Assembly (NCBI RefSeq): GCF_963678635.1
Contig: NC_087070.1
Location: 26,406,007 to 26,470,006 of the forward strand
Length of the DNA stretch: 64,000 nt
Direction: 5' to 3'
Origin: Symsagittifera roscoffensis
Lineage: Eukaryota > Xenacoelomorpha > Acoela > Convolutidae
Shown here: positions 1 to 12,198 of the stretch, piece by piece
How positions within the stretch are numbered: the first letter of the stretch is position 1
Layout: each line of letters opens with the position of its first letter
Program-made: the position numbers and the translations under genes
Notes under the pieces: generated by a model
What the model was told of the DNA's origin: nothing
Database searches by the model: none
What the model saw: only the letters and a program-made list of their open reading frames with translations

Positions 1-692
1 ACAACTGAAAAACCGGGAAAAACAAAGATTTACAAGGATTTTCGCAAAAGAAAACAAGACGTAGAAGAGATTATAGCGAGCGACAGAAAATGTATACATC
101 AATATGCGAAGAGTGCTCCGAGTTGTAACGATTGTACAGCTACAATCGTTACCGAGCAATTCTCGAGAATCCGGAGGGCTATTGGGAAGATCTGCCTCCC
201 TTCCTGGTTGCCAAGAGGACAGCTATTCGACCGGATTCAAGAATCCAGGAGTGTTTCGGGGAAGACTGTAAATACTTGTTTTTAACAATTTTATTTTCGT
301 GGAAAGTCTTGAACTGAATTTAATTAACATCTAATCATTTTTTCAGAAAATGAGAAGCTAGGAGTTGGGGGAAAGGTTTGATCCATGTCCGATGGATTTG
401 ATAATTTTTATCTACTGAACAAAAACAATAACTAAAATACAAAATAGGTACTTGCGCTTTTTTCTAGAAGTGTTCTCGTGGTTTGGGATTACTGAGGCCA
501 ATCCATGAGCCTACTAATTTTGCAATTAAACTTGTTAACTTGCGAGGTCTGGCTGATAGCCTTTAAGTTGTAACGACTCTGCCGAACCGATGTTAATGGA
601 TCACACAAGGAACTGGTTTTGTTAGAGACGCTTAAAAGCACGTGAAGTTGTATTTAGATGCTAGCCAGTCGAATGTTACATTCATAATTATA
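1..692 (+). repeat. LTR-like repeat A, copy 1 (5' part outside the window)
   Basis: This is the first of four near-identical plus-strand copies (others near 3185, 6471 and 14614), with a diverged inverted copy at 23.6-24.5 kb. I read it as an LTR for two reasons. It ends a few bases before a TGGCGC tract that resembles a primer-binding site. A related repeat at 24.8 kb and 51.1 kb flanks a Ty3-like element. It holds a perfect 12-bp inverted repeat at 125-152. Short ORFs inside it look like chance. The window starts inside the repeat, so its left end is not visible. Confidence 0.6.
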
Positions 693-710
693 TGGCGCTT
701 CTGGGTTTTA
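693..710 (+). other. candidate primer-binding site after LTR A1
   Basis: The sequence starts TGGCGCTTCTGGG, as expected for the complement of a tRNA 3' end (CCA complement TGG). The same tract follows copies at 3970, 7262 and 15401, and a diverged form follows the 24.8 kb LTR at 25633. It lies about 12 nt after the most likely LTR end (TTACA), which is farther than usual. The primer tRNA is not identified. Confidence 0.4.
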
Positions 711-3184
711 AAGTGACTGAAATAACCCAAAAAAAAAAGTTAGAATTTTACTGGACACAAGGGGACTGAACTAGTCCTAATAACTGAGTTGCGACTGAAA
801 AAACTCATAATAACAGGCCAAGAACTCCTTCCCCAGACCAGACACCTATTTGACTATCCTGTCTCTCAAATCCCTGAAAGTGCGATCGACAAACAGGCAA
901 AAACATTAAATTTATCACATCTATTTAATAAATTCATCACAAAAAGGATTTTATCACAATAATAAGTTTATCGCAGGGTTTTGTGGTTTTCGTAACAGTA
1001 GGAGTATATGGAAGACATTCTGAGGAGATGCGAACTGGTAGCCGTGTTATAAGATATTTTCTGAAAAATCACTGCATGAACAACAACATAAAAGTTTCTG
1101 ACCTTCTGGTTTACCTAATGACAGATAAAAAGAAAAAACAGGGGTTAACTGAAATAGACTCTTCCGTCATGCGACGGTCCGTGCTCAGGATGGATAGGGT
1201 CATACCAACGCTATATAATTACATCGGCAATTTTTTAAGAATAAATCAAATCGGTTTTAAAGCATCCAGAGGATTGTCAGTTGAAAACTACCCTCATCGA
1301 TTATAGTGCTGATAGAATTGTCTGCTTCGTTTTGATTTTGAGGTTTTTGAAACCCGCTGAGGCAGAGGATTGCACTCTTCAGAAGAGAAAAACTTATTTT
1401 GTTTCTCATGTTCTTTTTGTGTCGGAGTTTGATTCGTTCTTTTTTTCGCTTAAGTTCTTTGCTAGTTACTATACGGTTCTGTAGAGCACGGTGATGCTCT
1501 TCCAGTACACGCAAAAATTAGTGGAATGAAGCTGCTGTGTTCCATAACAAGAATTTTTTGTTTGTATTTATGTTTTAACACTTTTATGATGTTTGTAGGC
1601 GTCAGATGTACTTTTTTGGTAGAATTTAGCATGGTGGCTAAAAATGTTTACATGAAAATGTTTTATATGAGTCGACCTCCCCAGATTCCACTTGCCTTAA
1701 TATCAAGTGGAGCGCCATATTCAGTACTGGTTGTTTTGTTGTGAGCTCTTTCGCGTTCCAATGATTGAAGTTTTGGCTCTATCTCAACATTATGGCTTAT
1801 TTCACCCACGAAAGTCGCCAAAGTATCACGACATTCATTATGTCTTAGGCAAGTGTATCCACCTTTGCGGATTTGTAGAGATTGAGTCAATGTAACTGGT
1901 TGTCCTTATGAGCATGTATGAGGAGCTGTTGGTGGTTTCCATCCATATCTCAGATGTAAATCATCTTTAAACTCTGATTTTTTGAGGGAAAATTTGCATT
2001 TTGTTAGGTGTAGCACGCTTAGCCAGCTCGATGCTCCTTTCTTTGATTGATGCTAGATTTATTGTTAGCTTTTTCCCTATATTCAGTTTTCCATAATCAT
2101 AAACTTTTTTGAGAATGCGTTATTCTGTTTCTCAGATTTGGTATTTCTATTTGTCTGAGATTGTTCCGTTTCAGTTTTTTCCGGATCACTGTTTTCTAAC
2201 GAATCACAAAAGGCACGTGATCACTCATCATAACTGGAAAAGACCGCGTTACTGAGGAGGTCATATTCTCCAAATTTTTGGTGGTAATTCAAAAGGGCTG
2301 CGATCGTTATCGGTTATATGGTTTTTACCAGTATTACCAAGAAATAGCTGCTGTCTTACGTTTTTTCTCAATTTTGATTATTTTTTTAAATGCTTCCTGA
2401 GTTGTTCTGGTTAGCTTAAATTATTTTGAAATCCTTTCGTGTTTTGAGAGTACGCATGTTGTGATGAAGTTTGAGCTATTTTGGGAAGCTTTTTTGTATA
2501 GGTAGTTTTTTTTTCCATTTCCCTTTCTCCGTTTTCCTTGCATGCTGATGTTGTTTGTATAATCAATCCAAAGACTCTAAAACCATCTACCGTTGTCATA
2601 TTTGTGCCAATGATTACCTTTATGGCGTTTTTGTTATGGTTTTTTTTTATTTTGAATTGAAATTTGAAAGGCTTAACTTTATCGCCGAAAGCCTTTCCGT
2701 GCAAATCCAGATTGTCGAAATTTGCTCCGGGTTTCTTAAGATCACCTGCAGCTTTTCCGTTATCTTCCAACCATTTTTGAATGACATTTGGTTTCTGCAG
2801 GAGGTCGAACATTGGGATTATCCCTATTCCGTACATAATAATTGCGAAGGGATCAGCTTGTGTTGTGCCTTCAGTAGATGTCAAAACTGAGTTGTTGACA
2901 TAGATTTCACGGATGTTTATTTGAATGGACAAGCGCAATTTGTAGTGCTGGACAAAGGACTTCTTTATTTTAGAGCAAATTCTCTTTTGAGCAGGTTGAA
3001 GGCATTTTCTGCATCAATAATTGGTATAGTGTCAGTTTCCGGTTTCTCAAACTCGTTCCTCAAGCTGTGGATAGCATATTTGTGACATTCGACAGGAAAT
3101 GCATGGCAGCAACTAAATCTTATCTGCAAGAGGTCAAGGGGAAAACTGGCTTTTTTAATTGATTAGTTGTGCTAATCAATCAGT
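710..3184. repeat. array unit B, copy 1
   Basis: This ~2.5 kb unit lies between LTR-like copies A1 and A2. It recurs almost unchanged at 3987-6470 and 12199-14613, and in part at 9664-10240. The minus strand carries decayed coding sequence for a non-LTR reverse transcriptase (listed separately). The plus strand holds an ORF at 983-1306 that is antisense to that coding sequence and probably meaningless. The unit ends with an inverted repeat (ctaatcaatc pairing with gattag) just before the next LTR. The LTR-B-LTR-B order suggests unequal recombination between LTRs of a non-autonomous element that has captured an antisense RT fragment. Confidence 0.7.
1257..2938 (-). pseudogene. non-LTR reverse transcriptase remnant (EGTTQGDP type), copy 1
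   Basis: Reading down the minus strand, 2938-2411 contains an RT segment with STEGTTQADPFAIIMYG. This matches the motif usually seen as EGTTQGDPLAM in a widespread animal RT family, with G replaced by A. The expected YADD site downstream reads WLEDNGKAAG, so the catalytic aspartates are not intact. Further down come family-typical C-terminal blocks: CLRHNECRD with ASGIWGG at 1890-1663, then SFSLLKSAILCL at 1514-1257. Stops and frame changes separate the pieces. The N-terminal part of the protein is absent. It cannot encode a working RT. The family assignment comes from recalled motifs, not a search. Confidence 0.7.
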
Positions 3185-3969
3185 TGAACCAATTGGGAGA
3201 TGTTGGTTTCGTCTGACATAAAAAATTTGAAAAATTTGATCGGTCGTAAAGACACGTCACGACCTTGAGATTTGGCGACAATTGAAAAACCGGGAAAAAC
3301 AAAGATTTACAAGGATTTTTGCAAAAGAAAACAAGACGTAGAAGAGATTATAGCGAGCGACAGAAAATGTATACATCAATATGCGAAGAGTGCTCCGAGT
3401 TGTAACGATTGTACAGCTACAATCGTTACCGAGCAATTCTCGAGAATCCGGAGGGCTATTGGGAAGATCTGCCACCCTTCCTGGTTGCCAAGAGGACAGC
3501 TATTTGACCGGATTCAAGAATCCAGGAGTGTTTCGGGGAAGACTGTAAATACTTGTTTTTAACAATTTTATTTTCGTGGAAAGTCTTGAACTGAATTTAA
3601 TTAACATCTAATCATTTTTTCAGAAAATGAGAAGCTAGGAGTTGGGGGAAAGGTTTGATCCATGTCCGATGGATTTGATAATTTTTATCTACTGAACAAA
3701 AACAATAACTAAAATACAAAATAGGTACTTGCGCTTTTTTCTAGAAGTGTTCTCGTGGTTTGGGATTACTGAGGCCAATCCATGAGCCTACTAATTTTGC
3801 AATTAAACTTGTTAACTTGCGAGGTCTGGCTGATAGCCTTTAAGTTGTAACGACTCTGCCGAACCGATGTTAATGGATCACACAAGGAACTGGTTTTGTT
3901 AGAGACGCTTAAAAGCACGTGAAGTTGTATTTAGATGCTAGCCAGTCGAATGTTACATTCATAATTATA
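3185..3969 (+). repeat. LTR-like repeat A, copy 2
   Basis: This is a full ~785 bp copy beginning TGAACCAATTGGG and ending just before TGGCGC at 3970. It is nearly identical to copy 1 where they overlap. It contains the 12-bp inverted repeat GTAACGATTGTA / TACAATCGTTAC at 3402-3429. The left boundary was set where the inverted copy at 24.47 kb also begins to match, and is uncertain by about 15 bp. Confidence 0.6.
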
Positions 3970-3986
3970 TGGCGCTTCTGGGTTTT

Positions 3987-6470
3987 AAAGTGACTGAAAT
4001 AACCCAAAAAAATAAAGTTAGAATTTTACTGGACACAAGGGGACTGAACTAGTCCTAATAACTGAGTTGCGACTGAAAAAACTCATAATAACAGGCCAAG
4101 AACTCCTTCCCCAGACCAGACACCTATTTGACTATCCTGTCTCTCAAATCCCTGAAAGTGCGATCGACAAACAGGCAAAAACATTAAATTTATCCCATCT
4201 ATTTAATAAATTCATCACAAAACGGATTTTATCACAATAATAAGTTTATCGCAGGGTTTTGTGGTTTTCGAAACAGTAGGAGTATATGGAAGACATTCTG
4301 AGGAGATGCGAACTGGTAGCCGTGTTATAAGATATTTTCTGAAAAATCACTGCATGAACAACAACATAAAAGTTTCTGACCTTCTGGTTCACCTACTGAC
4401 AGATAAAAAGAAAAAAAAGAAAAAAACAGGGGTTAACTGAAATAGACTCTTCCGTCATGCGACGGTCCGTGCTCAGGATGGATAGGGTCGTACCAACGCT
4501 ATATAATTACATCGGCAAACTTTTAAGAATAAATCAAATCGGTTTTAAAGCATCCAGAGGATTGTCAGTTGAAAAATACTCTCATCGATTATAGTGCTGA
4601 TAGAATTGTCTGCTTCGTTTTGATTTTGAGGTTTTTGAAACCCGTTGAGGCAGAGGATTGCACTCTTCAGAAGAGAAAAACTCATTTTGTTTCTCATGTT
4701 CTTTTTGTGTCGGAGTTTGATTCGTTCTTTTTTTCGCTTAAGTTCTTTGCTAGTTACTATACGGTTCTGTTGAGCACGGTGATGCTCCTCCAGTACAAGC
4801 AAAAATTAGTGGAATGAAGCTGCTGTGTTCCATAACAAGAATTTTTTGTTTGTATTTATGTTTTAACACTTTTATGATGTTTGTAGGCGTCAGATGTACT
4901 TTTTTGGTAGAATTTAGCATGGTGGCCAAAAATGTTTACATGAAAATGTTTTATATGAGTCGACCTCCCCAGATTCCACTTGCCTTAATATCAAGTGGAG
5001 CGCCATATTCAGTACTGGTTGTTTTGTTGTGAGCTCTTTCGCGTTCCAATGATTGAAGTTTTGGCTCTATCTCAACATTATGGCTTATTTCACCCACGAA
5101 AGTCGCCAAAGTATCACGACATTCATTATGTCTTAGGCAAGTGTATCCACCTTTGCGGATTTGTAGAGATTGAGTCAATGTAAATGGTTGTCCTTATGAG
5201 CATGTATGAGGAGCTGTTGGTGGTTTCCATCCATATCTCAGATGTAAATCATCTTTAAACTCTGATTTTTTGAGGGAAAATTTGCATTTTGTTAGGTGTA
5301 GCACGCTTAGCCAGCTCGATGCTCCTTTCTTTGATTGATGCTAGATTTATTGTTAGCTTTTTCCCTATGTTCAGTTTTCCATAATCTTAAACTTTTTTGA
5401 GAATGCGTTATTCTGTTTCTCAGATTTGGTATTTCTATTTGTCTGAGTTTGTTCCGTTTCAGCTATTTCCGGATCACTGTTTTCTAACGAATCACAAAAG
5501 GCACGTGATCACTCATCATAACTGGAAAAGACCGCGTTACTGAGGAGGTCATATTCTCCAAATTTTTGGCGGTAATTCAAAAGGACTGCGATCGTTATCG
5601 GTTATATGGTTTTTACCAGTATTACCAAGAAATAGCTGCTGTCTTACGTTTTTTCTCAATTTTGATTATTTTTTAAATGCTTCCTGAGTTGTTCTGGTTA
5701 GCTTAAATTATTTTGAAATCCTTTCGTGTTTTGAGAGTACGCATGTTGTGATGATGTTTGAGCTATTTTGGGAAGCTTTTTTGTATAGGTAGTTTTTTTT
5801 TCCATTTCCCTTTCTCCGTTTTCCTTGCATGCTGATGTTGTTCGTATAATCAATCCAAAGACTCTAAAACCATCTACCGTTGTCATATTTGTGCCAATGA
5901 TTACCTTTATGGCGTTTTTGTTATGGTTTTTTTTATTTTGAATTGAAATTTGAAAGGCTTAACTTTATCGCCGAAAGCCTTTCCGTGCAAATCCAGATTG
6001 TCGAAATTTGCTCCGGGTTTCTTAAGATCACCTGCAGCTTTTCCGTTATCTTCCAACCATTTTTGAATGACATTTGGTTTCTGCAGGAGCTCGAACATTG
6101 GGATTATCCCTATTCCGTACATAATAATTGCGAAGGGATCAGCTTGTGTTGTGCCTTCAGTAGATGTCAAAACTGAGTTGTTGACATAGATTTCAGGGAT
6201 GTTTATATGAATGGACAAGCGCAATTTGTAGTGCTGGACAAAGGACTTCTTTATTTTAGAGCAAAATCTCTTTTGAGCAGGTTGGAGGCATTTTGTGCAT
6301 CAATAAATGGTATAGTGTCAGTTTCCGGTTTCTCAAACTCGTTCCTCAAGCTGTGGATAGCATATTTGTGACATTCGACAGGAAATGCATGGCAGCAACT
6401 AAATTTTATCTGCAACAGTTCAAGGGGAAAACTGGCTTTTTTGATTGATTAGTAGTGCTAATCAATCAGT
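3987..6470. repeat. array unit B, copy 2
   Basis: This is a second near-identical ~2.5 kb unit between LTR-like copies A2 and A3. It differs from copy 1 by scattered substitutions and small indels, including an AAAAAGAAAAAAAAGAAAA expansion near 4410. It ends with an 11-bp perfect inverted repeat, TGATTGATTAG / CTAATCAATCA, at about 6444-6470, against the LTR start. Confidence 0.7.
4545..6224 (-). pseudogene. non-LTR reverse transcriptase remnant (EGTTQGDP type), copy 2
   Basis: This has the same content as the remnant in unit B copy 1. The RT block (6224-5907) and the following block (5886-5698) lie in different frames, because the T run near 5930 differs in length, so this copy has one more frame break. 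The C-terminal blocks lie at 5178-4951 and 4802-4545. Like its sister copies it is non-functional. Its similarity to them reflects recent duplication, not selection. Confidence 0.65.
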
Positions 6471-7261
6471 TGAACCAATTGGGAGATGTTGGTTTCGTCT
6501 GACATAAAAAATTTGAAAAAAATTTGATCGGTCGTAAAGACACGTCACGACCTTGAGATTTCGCGACAACTGAGAAACCGGGAAAAACAAAGATTTTCAA
6601 GGATTTTTGCAAAAGAAAACAAGACGTAGAAGAAATTATAGCGAGCGACAGAAAATGTATACATCAATATGCGAAGAGTGCTCGGAGTTGTAACGATTGT
6701 ACAGCTACAATCGTTACCGAGCAATTCTCGAGAATCGGGAGGGCTATTGGGAAGATCTGCCAACCTTCCTGGTTGCCAAGAGGACAGCTATTTGACCGGA
6801 TTCAAGAATCCAGGAGTGTTTCGGGGAAGACTGTAAATACTGGTTTTTAACAATTTTTTTTTCGTGGAAAGTCTTGAACTGAATTTAATTAACATCTAAC
6901 TCATTTGTTTTAGAAAAATGAGAAGCTAGGAGTTGAGGGAAAGGTTTGATCCATGTCCGATGGATTTGATAATTTTTATCTACTGAACAAAAACAATAAC
7001 TAAAATACAAAATAAGTACTTGCCCTTTTTTTCTAGAAGTGTTCTCGTGGTTTGGGATTACTGAGGCCAATCCATGAGCCTACTAATTTTGCAATTAAAC
7101 TTGTTAACTTGCGAGGTCTGGCTGATAGCCTTTAAGTTGTAACGACTCTGTCGAGCCGATGTTAATGGATCACACAAGGAACTGGTTTTGTTAGAGACGC
7201 TTAAAAGCACGTGAAGTTGTATTTAGATGCTAGCCAGTCGAATGTTACATTCATAATTATA
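6471..7261 (+). repeat. LTR-like repeat A, copy 3
   Basis: This ~790 bp copy has the 12-bp inverted repeat at 6690-6717 and TGGCGC at 7262. Unlike copies 1 and 2, the sequence after the primer-binding-like tract is unit C (TTCTCTAACATCATGATCG) rather than unit B. The same leader start follows copy 4 at 15419, so this is probably the original internal sequence of the element. Confidence 0.6.
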
Positions 7262-7279
7262 TGGCGCTACTGGGTTTTA

Positions 7280-9663
7280 TTCTCTAACATCATGATCGTC
7301 ATATCCATTAACGAGGCATTCCGCACTCAGCGGATGGCCTAAGCAAAGCCCTTAGCCAAGGGCCAGAAGAGTGGTTCGGAACTCGGAAGCCTTCAGGATT
7401 CCCTGATTTAGTTTTTTTAAACCTAGTTAAGACCGAAAATTCTCGTATCGTGAAGGGTGGGGTGATCGGCCGTCCAGTCGTTCCCTGAGCGTTTATGATC
7501 AAAAACACTTAGAGATATACAAAAAACCAAATAAAAAGTAGTATAACGATCCAGGTAATTACAGATTTTTTTTCAGTAGTGTCCATTATCAAAACAATTT
7601 GTGAAGTTTCTCTATCAAAACTGGGCTCCGTTCATTTTTTGGATTTCGTTTTCCGGAGCTATTTCACATTTTGCTGAATCTAACGAAATCTATCTAATGC
7701 ATCACTACATGCGTGCTCCAAACCAAACTTTCCCTGAAGGTATTTTTCGCTCCTACTGCTGACACTACAAAAGTGGGTAAAGCTAGTATGAGAGCGGAAA
7801 AACATCCAAGCGAACATTGGCTGCCGGGAGAACTGCTGGCACAAATTGGCTCTAATTTTTAGATTTTTTACATTACATAATGAGTTTCCCAAAAATTGAT
7901 CGTATCTTTCCAAAAACTTCCCGTGCAAGAAACAAGGAAAAGAGCTATTTTTCATTTTTAGCGACAATGTTTGCCTATAGAGGAGCCCAAGATTACAAGG
8001 TCTTCCTTGGAGTGAACTTTTAATTGGAAATATTTTTTGAAAATGACCTATTATTGTTTTGTACTACGTGCTTGTGGTCTGTCCTAGAAAACATAGCTCA
8101 CATTTTTTTGTGATTAACCTTAGACTATAGCGTTTTTTTGATTTCAGGTTATTTCTAAGATCTCCGAGCCCTATATTGTAGTCGTGGGCTAGGTTTATTC
8201 AATCTAAATACCAAGCTTTTTTTCTGGTTCAAGCTTTTTTACTAGCGTCTGTTTGTTTCAGCAAAAAGCGGTTGATGACTGAGCTCACTTTTTTGTCTTC
8301 CGTCCTCCGACATAATGATGAAATTTCCGTAAAAATCTAACTCAGTTTACAGTAGGCGCAATGAGTGTTGTTGTACAACTCCAAGCGGTCCAAAAAAACG
8401 TGATTTTGCATAGTTTCCCTTTTCAGCGAATGAAATGCATTACTTAAATCTAATGAAATGCAACTAAAGTATAACTGAGCACCTCGGTTTGTCATCACGC
8501 GCTATCAATTTTCTAAAGTGTGCATCAATTTGAGCTCCTCGTTTTGCACCAAATTCTACCTGAAAACTCCCCAAAAAAGTGTAGCTCTGCGAGACCGTTG
8601 CTTCCTACGCATTTAGACGCGATGCGTCTGAGCGTGTTATCAATGGCAATTGTTCGCAAACCTCCATCTAATTTTATGAGGGCTATGAAATTTGCTCCAA
8701 AAAAAGTCTTGCTGTTTGGGTGCTTTACCTTAACTTCTAAGATTTAGAAGCTAAGTAAGCGATTTCAAGAAATTGAGCCTCGCATTTCCGTCTGATTCAC
8801 TAATAAAATGTCTGCAAATTTGGGGAACATTCTTGTCTGGACAGCTTCCAAATCTTTCGAAAAAAACATAATTGCTTCACACACCTGGAACTCAAGTACT
8901 AGCAAGGTTTTCCGGGTTTGGGGCATTTCTACCAGAGTTTTTGGGCATTTAGATATCATTTTTTCATATTAGGAATTAAAAAAGATGCAATATTGTCATC
9001 TGAAGGGCCAACCTTATACCTCCTGTTTTTTTACCCTATCGTGCTTGCTGCTGATTAGCTTGTTTCTCTGCTCGAGGTATGTCTGGGGGAGCTTGACCCT
9101 TGAGGAAAGGGTTTAGGCAGTGAAACAGTTTTGGCTCTTATTTTTTTGTTTCTTATAGAGCTCATAATTGTCGTTTGCCTACGAATTTTTTTTTGTGTTG
9201 TCAAAGAAAAATAGGACGGACATCAGAAAAATCTGCCAAAAAGTAAAATTTTCTACATTGTAGAAAATAACATTCTTTTTTGCCAAAATACTTCCTTCCA
9301 AGGGAACACGCGTTTCCTTAGGTACTTTCCTGAGCATTCGAACATTAGAAATGGCTCTATTTATCTAATTTTCTAGCGCTAGGTCCTCACCAATTGAAGC
9401 ATTATTGACAGGTTTCACATTAACACACATAGGAGAAAAAAGCCACTGGATGTTCTTTGAGTCGCTAATTTATATTAGAAGAATTGAACAGTTTGAATAT
9501 GATAACAATTCCCAGATATATTTGAACAATTGATATGATACTAATTAGAGCAACAATCACATCAAATCCAATTGAAAATTCCTGAGTGTTCCAAGCATTG
9601 TTGTTTTTATCTTTATCTTGACGGCGCGGCGTAAGGGTTGAGAAAAAGAAATTTGAATCGACC
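7280..9663. repeat. repeat unit C, copy 1 (leader-like start, unknown content)
   Basis: This ~2.4 kb unit follows LTR-like copy A3. Its first ~310 bp recur after copy A4 (15419-15725) and, inverted, at 23.34-23.61 kb, so they are probably the leader of an LTR element. The rest, from about 7715, is duplicated at 10241-12198. Small ORFs (minus 7967-7680, plus 8520-8747) are shared between copies, but I recognise no protein family. At its right end it switches directly into unit B at 9664. Confidence 0.6.
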
Positions 9664-10240
9664 CAAAGTGACTGAAATAACCAAAAAAAAAAAAGTTAGA
9701 ATTTTACTGGACACAAGGGGACTGAACTAGTCCTAATAACTGAGTTGCGACTGAAAAAACCCATAATAACAGGCCAAGAACTCCTTCCCCAGACCAGACA
9801 CCTATTTGACTATCCTGTCTCTCAAATTCCTGAAAGTGCGATCGACAAACAGGCAAAAGGATTAAATTTATCAGATCTATTTAATAAACTCATCACAAAA
9901 ATATTTTTATCACAATAATAAGTTTATCTTAGGGTTTTGTGGTTTTCGAAACAGTAGGAGTGTATGGAAGACATTCTGAGGAGATGCGAACTGGTAGCCG
10001 TGTTATAAGATATTTTCTGAAAAATCACTGCATGAACAACAACAGAAAAGTTTCTGACCTTCTGGTTTACCTAATGACAGATAAAAAGAAAAAACAGGGG
10101 TTAACTGAAATAGACTCTTCCGTCATGCGACGGCCCGTGCTCAGGATGGATAGGGTCATACCAACGCTATATAATTACATCGGCAAACTTTTAAGAATAA
10201 ATCAAATCGGTTTTAAAGCATCCAGAGGATTGTCAATTGA
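9664..10240. repeat. array unit B, partial copy 3
   Basis: This corresponds to the first ~570 bp of unit B and is then cut off by the start of the second C copy at about 10241. The truncation joins B sequence (GGATTGTCAATTGAAA) to C sequence (CCAAACCAAACTTTCCC). The plus ORF here crosses the junction and is not a gene. Confidence 0.65.
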
Positions 10241-12198
10241 AACCAAACCAAACTTTCCCTGAAGGTAATTTTCGCTCCTACTGCTGACACTACAAAAGTG
10301 GGTAAAGCTAGTATGAGAGCGGGAAAACATCCAAGCGAACATTGGCTGCCGGGAGAACTGCTGGCACAAATTGGCTCTAATTTTTAGATTTTTTACATTA
10401 CATAATGAGTTTCCCAAAAATTGATCGTATCTGTCCAAAAACTTCCCGTGCAAGAAACAAGGAAAAGAGCTATTTTTAATTTTTAGCGACAATGTTTGCC
10501 TATAGAGGAGCCCAAGATTACAAGGTCTTCCTTGGAGTGAACTTTTAATTGAAAATATGTTTTGAAAATGACCTATTATTGTTTTGTACTACGTGCTTGT
10601 GGTCTGTCCTAGAAAACATAGCTCACATTTTTTTGTGATTAACCTTAGACTATAGCGTTTTTTTGATTTCAGGTTATTTCTAAGATCTCCGAGCCCTATA
10701 TTGTAGTCGTGGGCTAGGTTTATTCAATCTAAATACCAAGCTTTTTTTCTGGTTCAAGCTTTTTTACTAGCGTCTGTTTGTTTCAGCAAAAAGCGGTTGA
10801 TGACTGAGCTCACTTTTTTGTCTTCCGTCCTCCGACATAATGATGAAATTTCCGTAAAAATCTAACTCAGTTTACAGTAGGCGCAAGGAGTGTTGTTGTA
10901 CAACTCCAAGCGGTCCAAAAAAACGTGATTTTGCATAGTTTCCCTTTTCAGCGAATGAAATGCATTACTTAAATCTAACTAAAGTATAACTGAGCACCTC
11001 GGTTTGTCATCACGCGCTATCAATTTTCTAAAGTGTGCATCAATTTGAGCCCCTCGTTTTGCACCAAATTCTACCTGAAAACTCCCCAAAAAAGTGTAGC
11101 TCTGCGAGACCGTTGCTTCCTACGCATTTAGACGCGATGCGTCTGAGCATGTTATCAATGGCAATTGTTCGCAAACCTCCATCTAATTTTATGAGGGCTA
11201 TGAAATTTGCTCCAAAAAAAAGTCTTGCTGTTTGGGTGCTTTACCTTAACTTCTAAGATTTAGAAGCTAAGTAAGCGATTTCAAGAAATTGAGCCTCGCA
11301 TTTCCGTCTGATTCACTAATAAAATCTCTGCAACATTCTTGTCTGGACAGCTTCCAAATCTTTCGAAAAAAACATAATTGCTTCACACACCTGGATATCT
11401 AAATTGCTTCACACACCTGGAACTCAAGTACTAGCAAGGTTTTCCGGGTTTGGGGCATTTCTACCAGAGTTTTTGGGCATTTAGATATCATTTTTTCATA
11501 TTAGGAATTAAAAAAGATGCAATATTGTCATCTGAAGGGCCAACCTTATACCTCCTGTTTTTTTACCCTATCGTGCTTGCTGCTGATTAGCTTGTTTCTC
11601 TGCTCGAGATATGTCTGGGGGAGCTTGACCCTTGAGGAAAGGGTTTAGGCAGTGAAACAGTTTTGGCTCTTATTTTTTTGTTTCTTATAGAGCTCATAAT
11701 TGTCGTTTGCCTACGAATTTTTTTTTGTGTTGCTCAAAGAAAAATAGGACGGACATCAGAAAAATCTGCCAAAAAGTAAAAATTTTCTACATTGTAGAAA
11801 ATAACATTCATTTTTGCCAAAATACTTCCTTCCAAGGGAACACGCGTTTCCTTAGGTACTTTCCTGAGCATTCGAACATTAGAAATGGCTCTATTTATCT
11901 AATTTTCTAGCGCTAGGTCCTCACCAATTGAAGCATTATTGACAGGTTTCACATTAACACACATAGGAGAAAAAAGCCACTGGATGTTCTTTGAGTCGCT
12001 AATTTATATTAGAAGAATTGAACAGTTTGAATATGATAACAATTCCCAGATATATTTGAACAATTGATATGATACTAATTAGAGCAACAATCACATCAAA
12101 TCCAAGTTAAAATTCCTGAGTGTTCCAAGCATTGTTATTTTTATCTTTATCTTGACGGCGCGGCGTAAGGGTTGAGAAAAAGAAATTTGACTCGACCC
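10241..12198. repeat. repeat unit C, copy 2
   Basis: This is a direct copy of about 7715-9663, offset ~2.53 kb. Small differences include a ~25 bp duplication near 11390-11420 (GCTTCACACACCTGGA appears twice) and a short deletion near 10976. Together with the partial B copy it forms a B-C tandem duplication inside the array. No recognisable coding content. Confidence 0.65.

Noticed and set aside
983-1306. 107-codon plus ORF repeated at 9939-10262 and related to a minus ORF at 54911-55189
   Set aside because: It is antisense to the decayed RT coding sequence of unit B. The similarity at 54.9 kb is explained by an inverted fragment of the same repeat, and the RT-sense peptide is conserved there as well.
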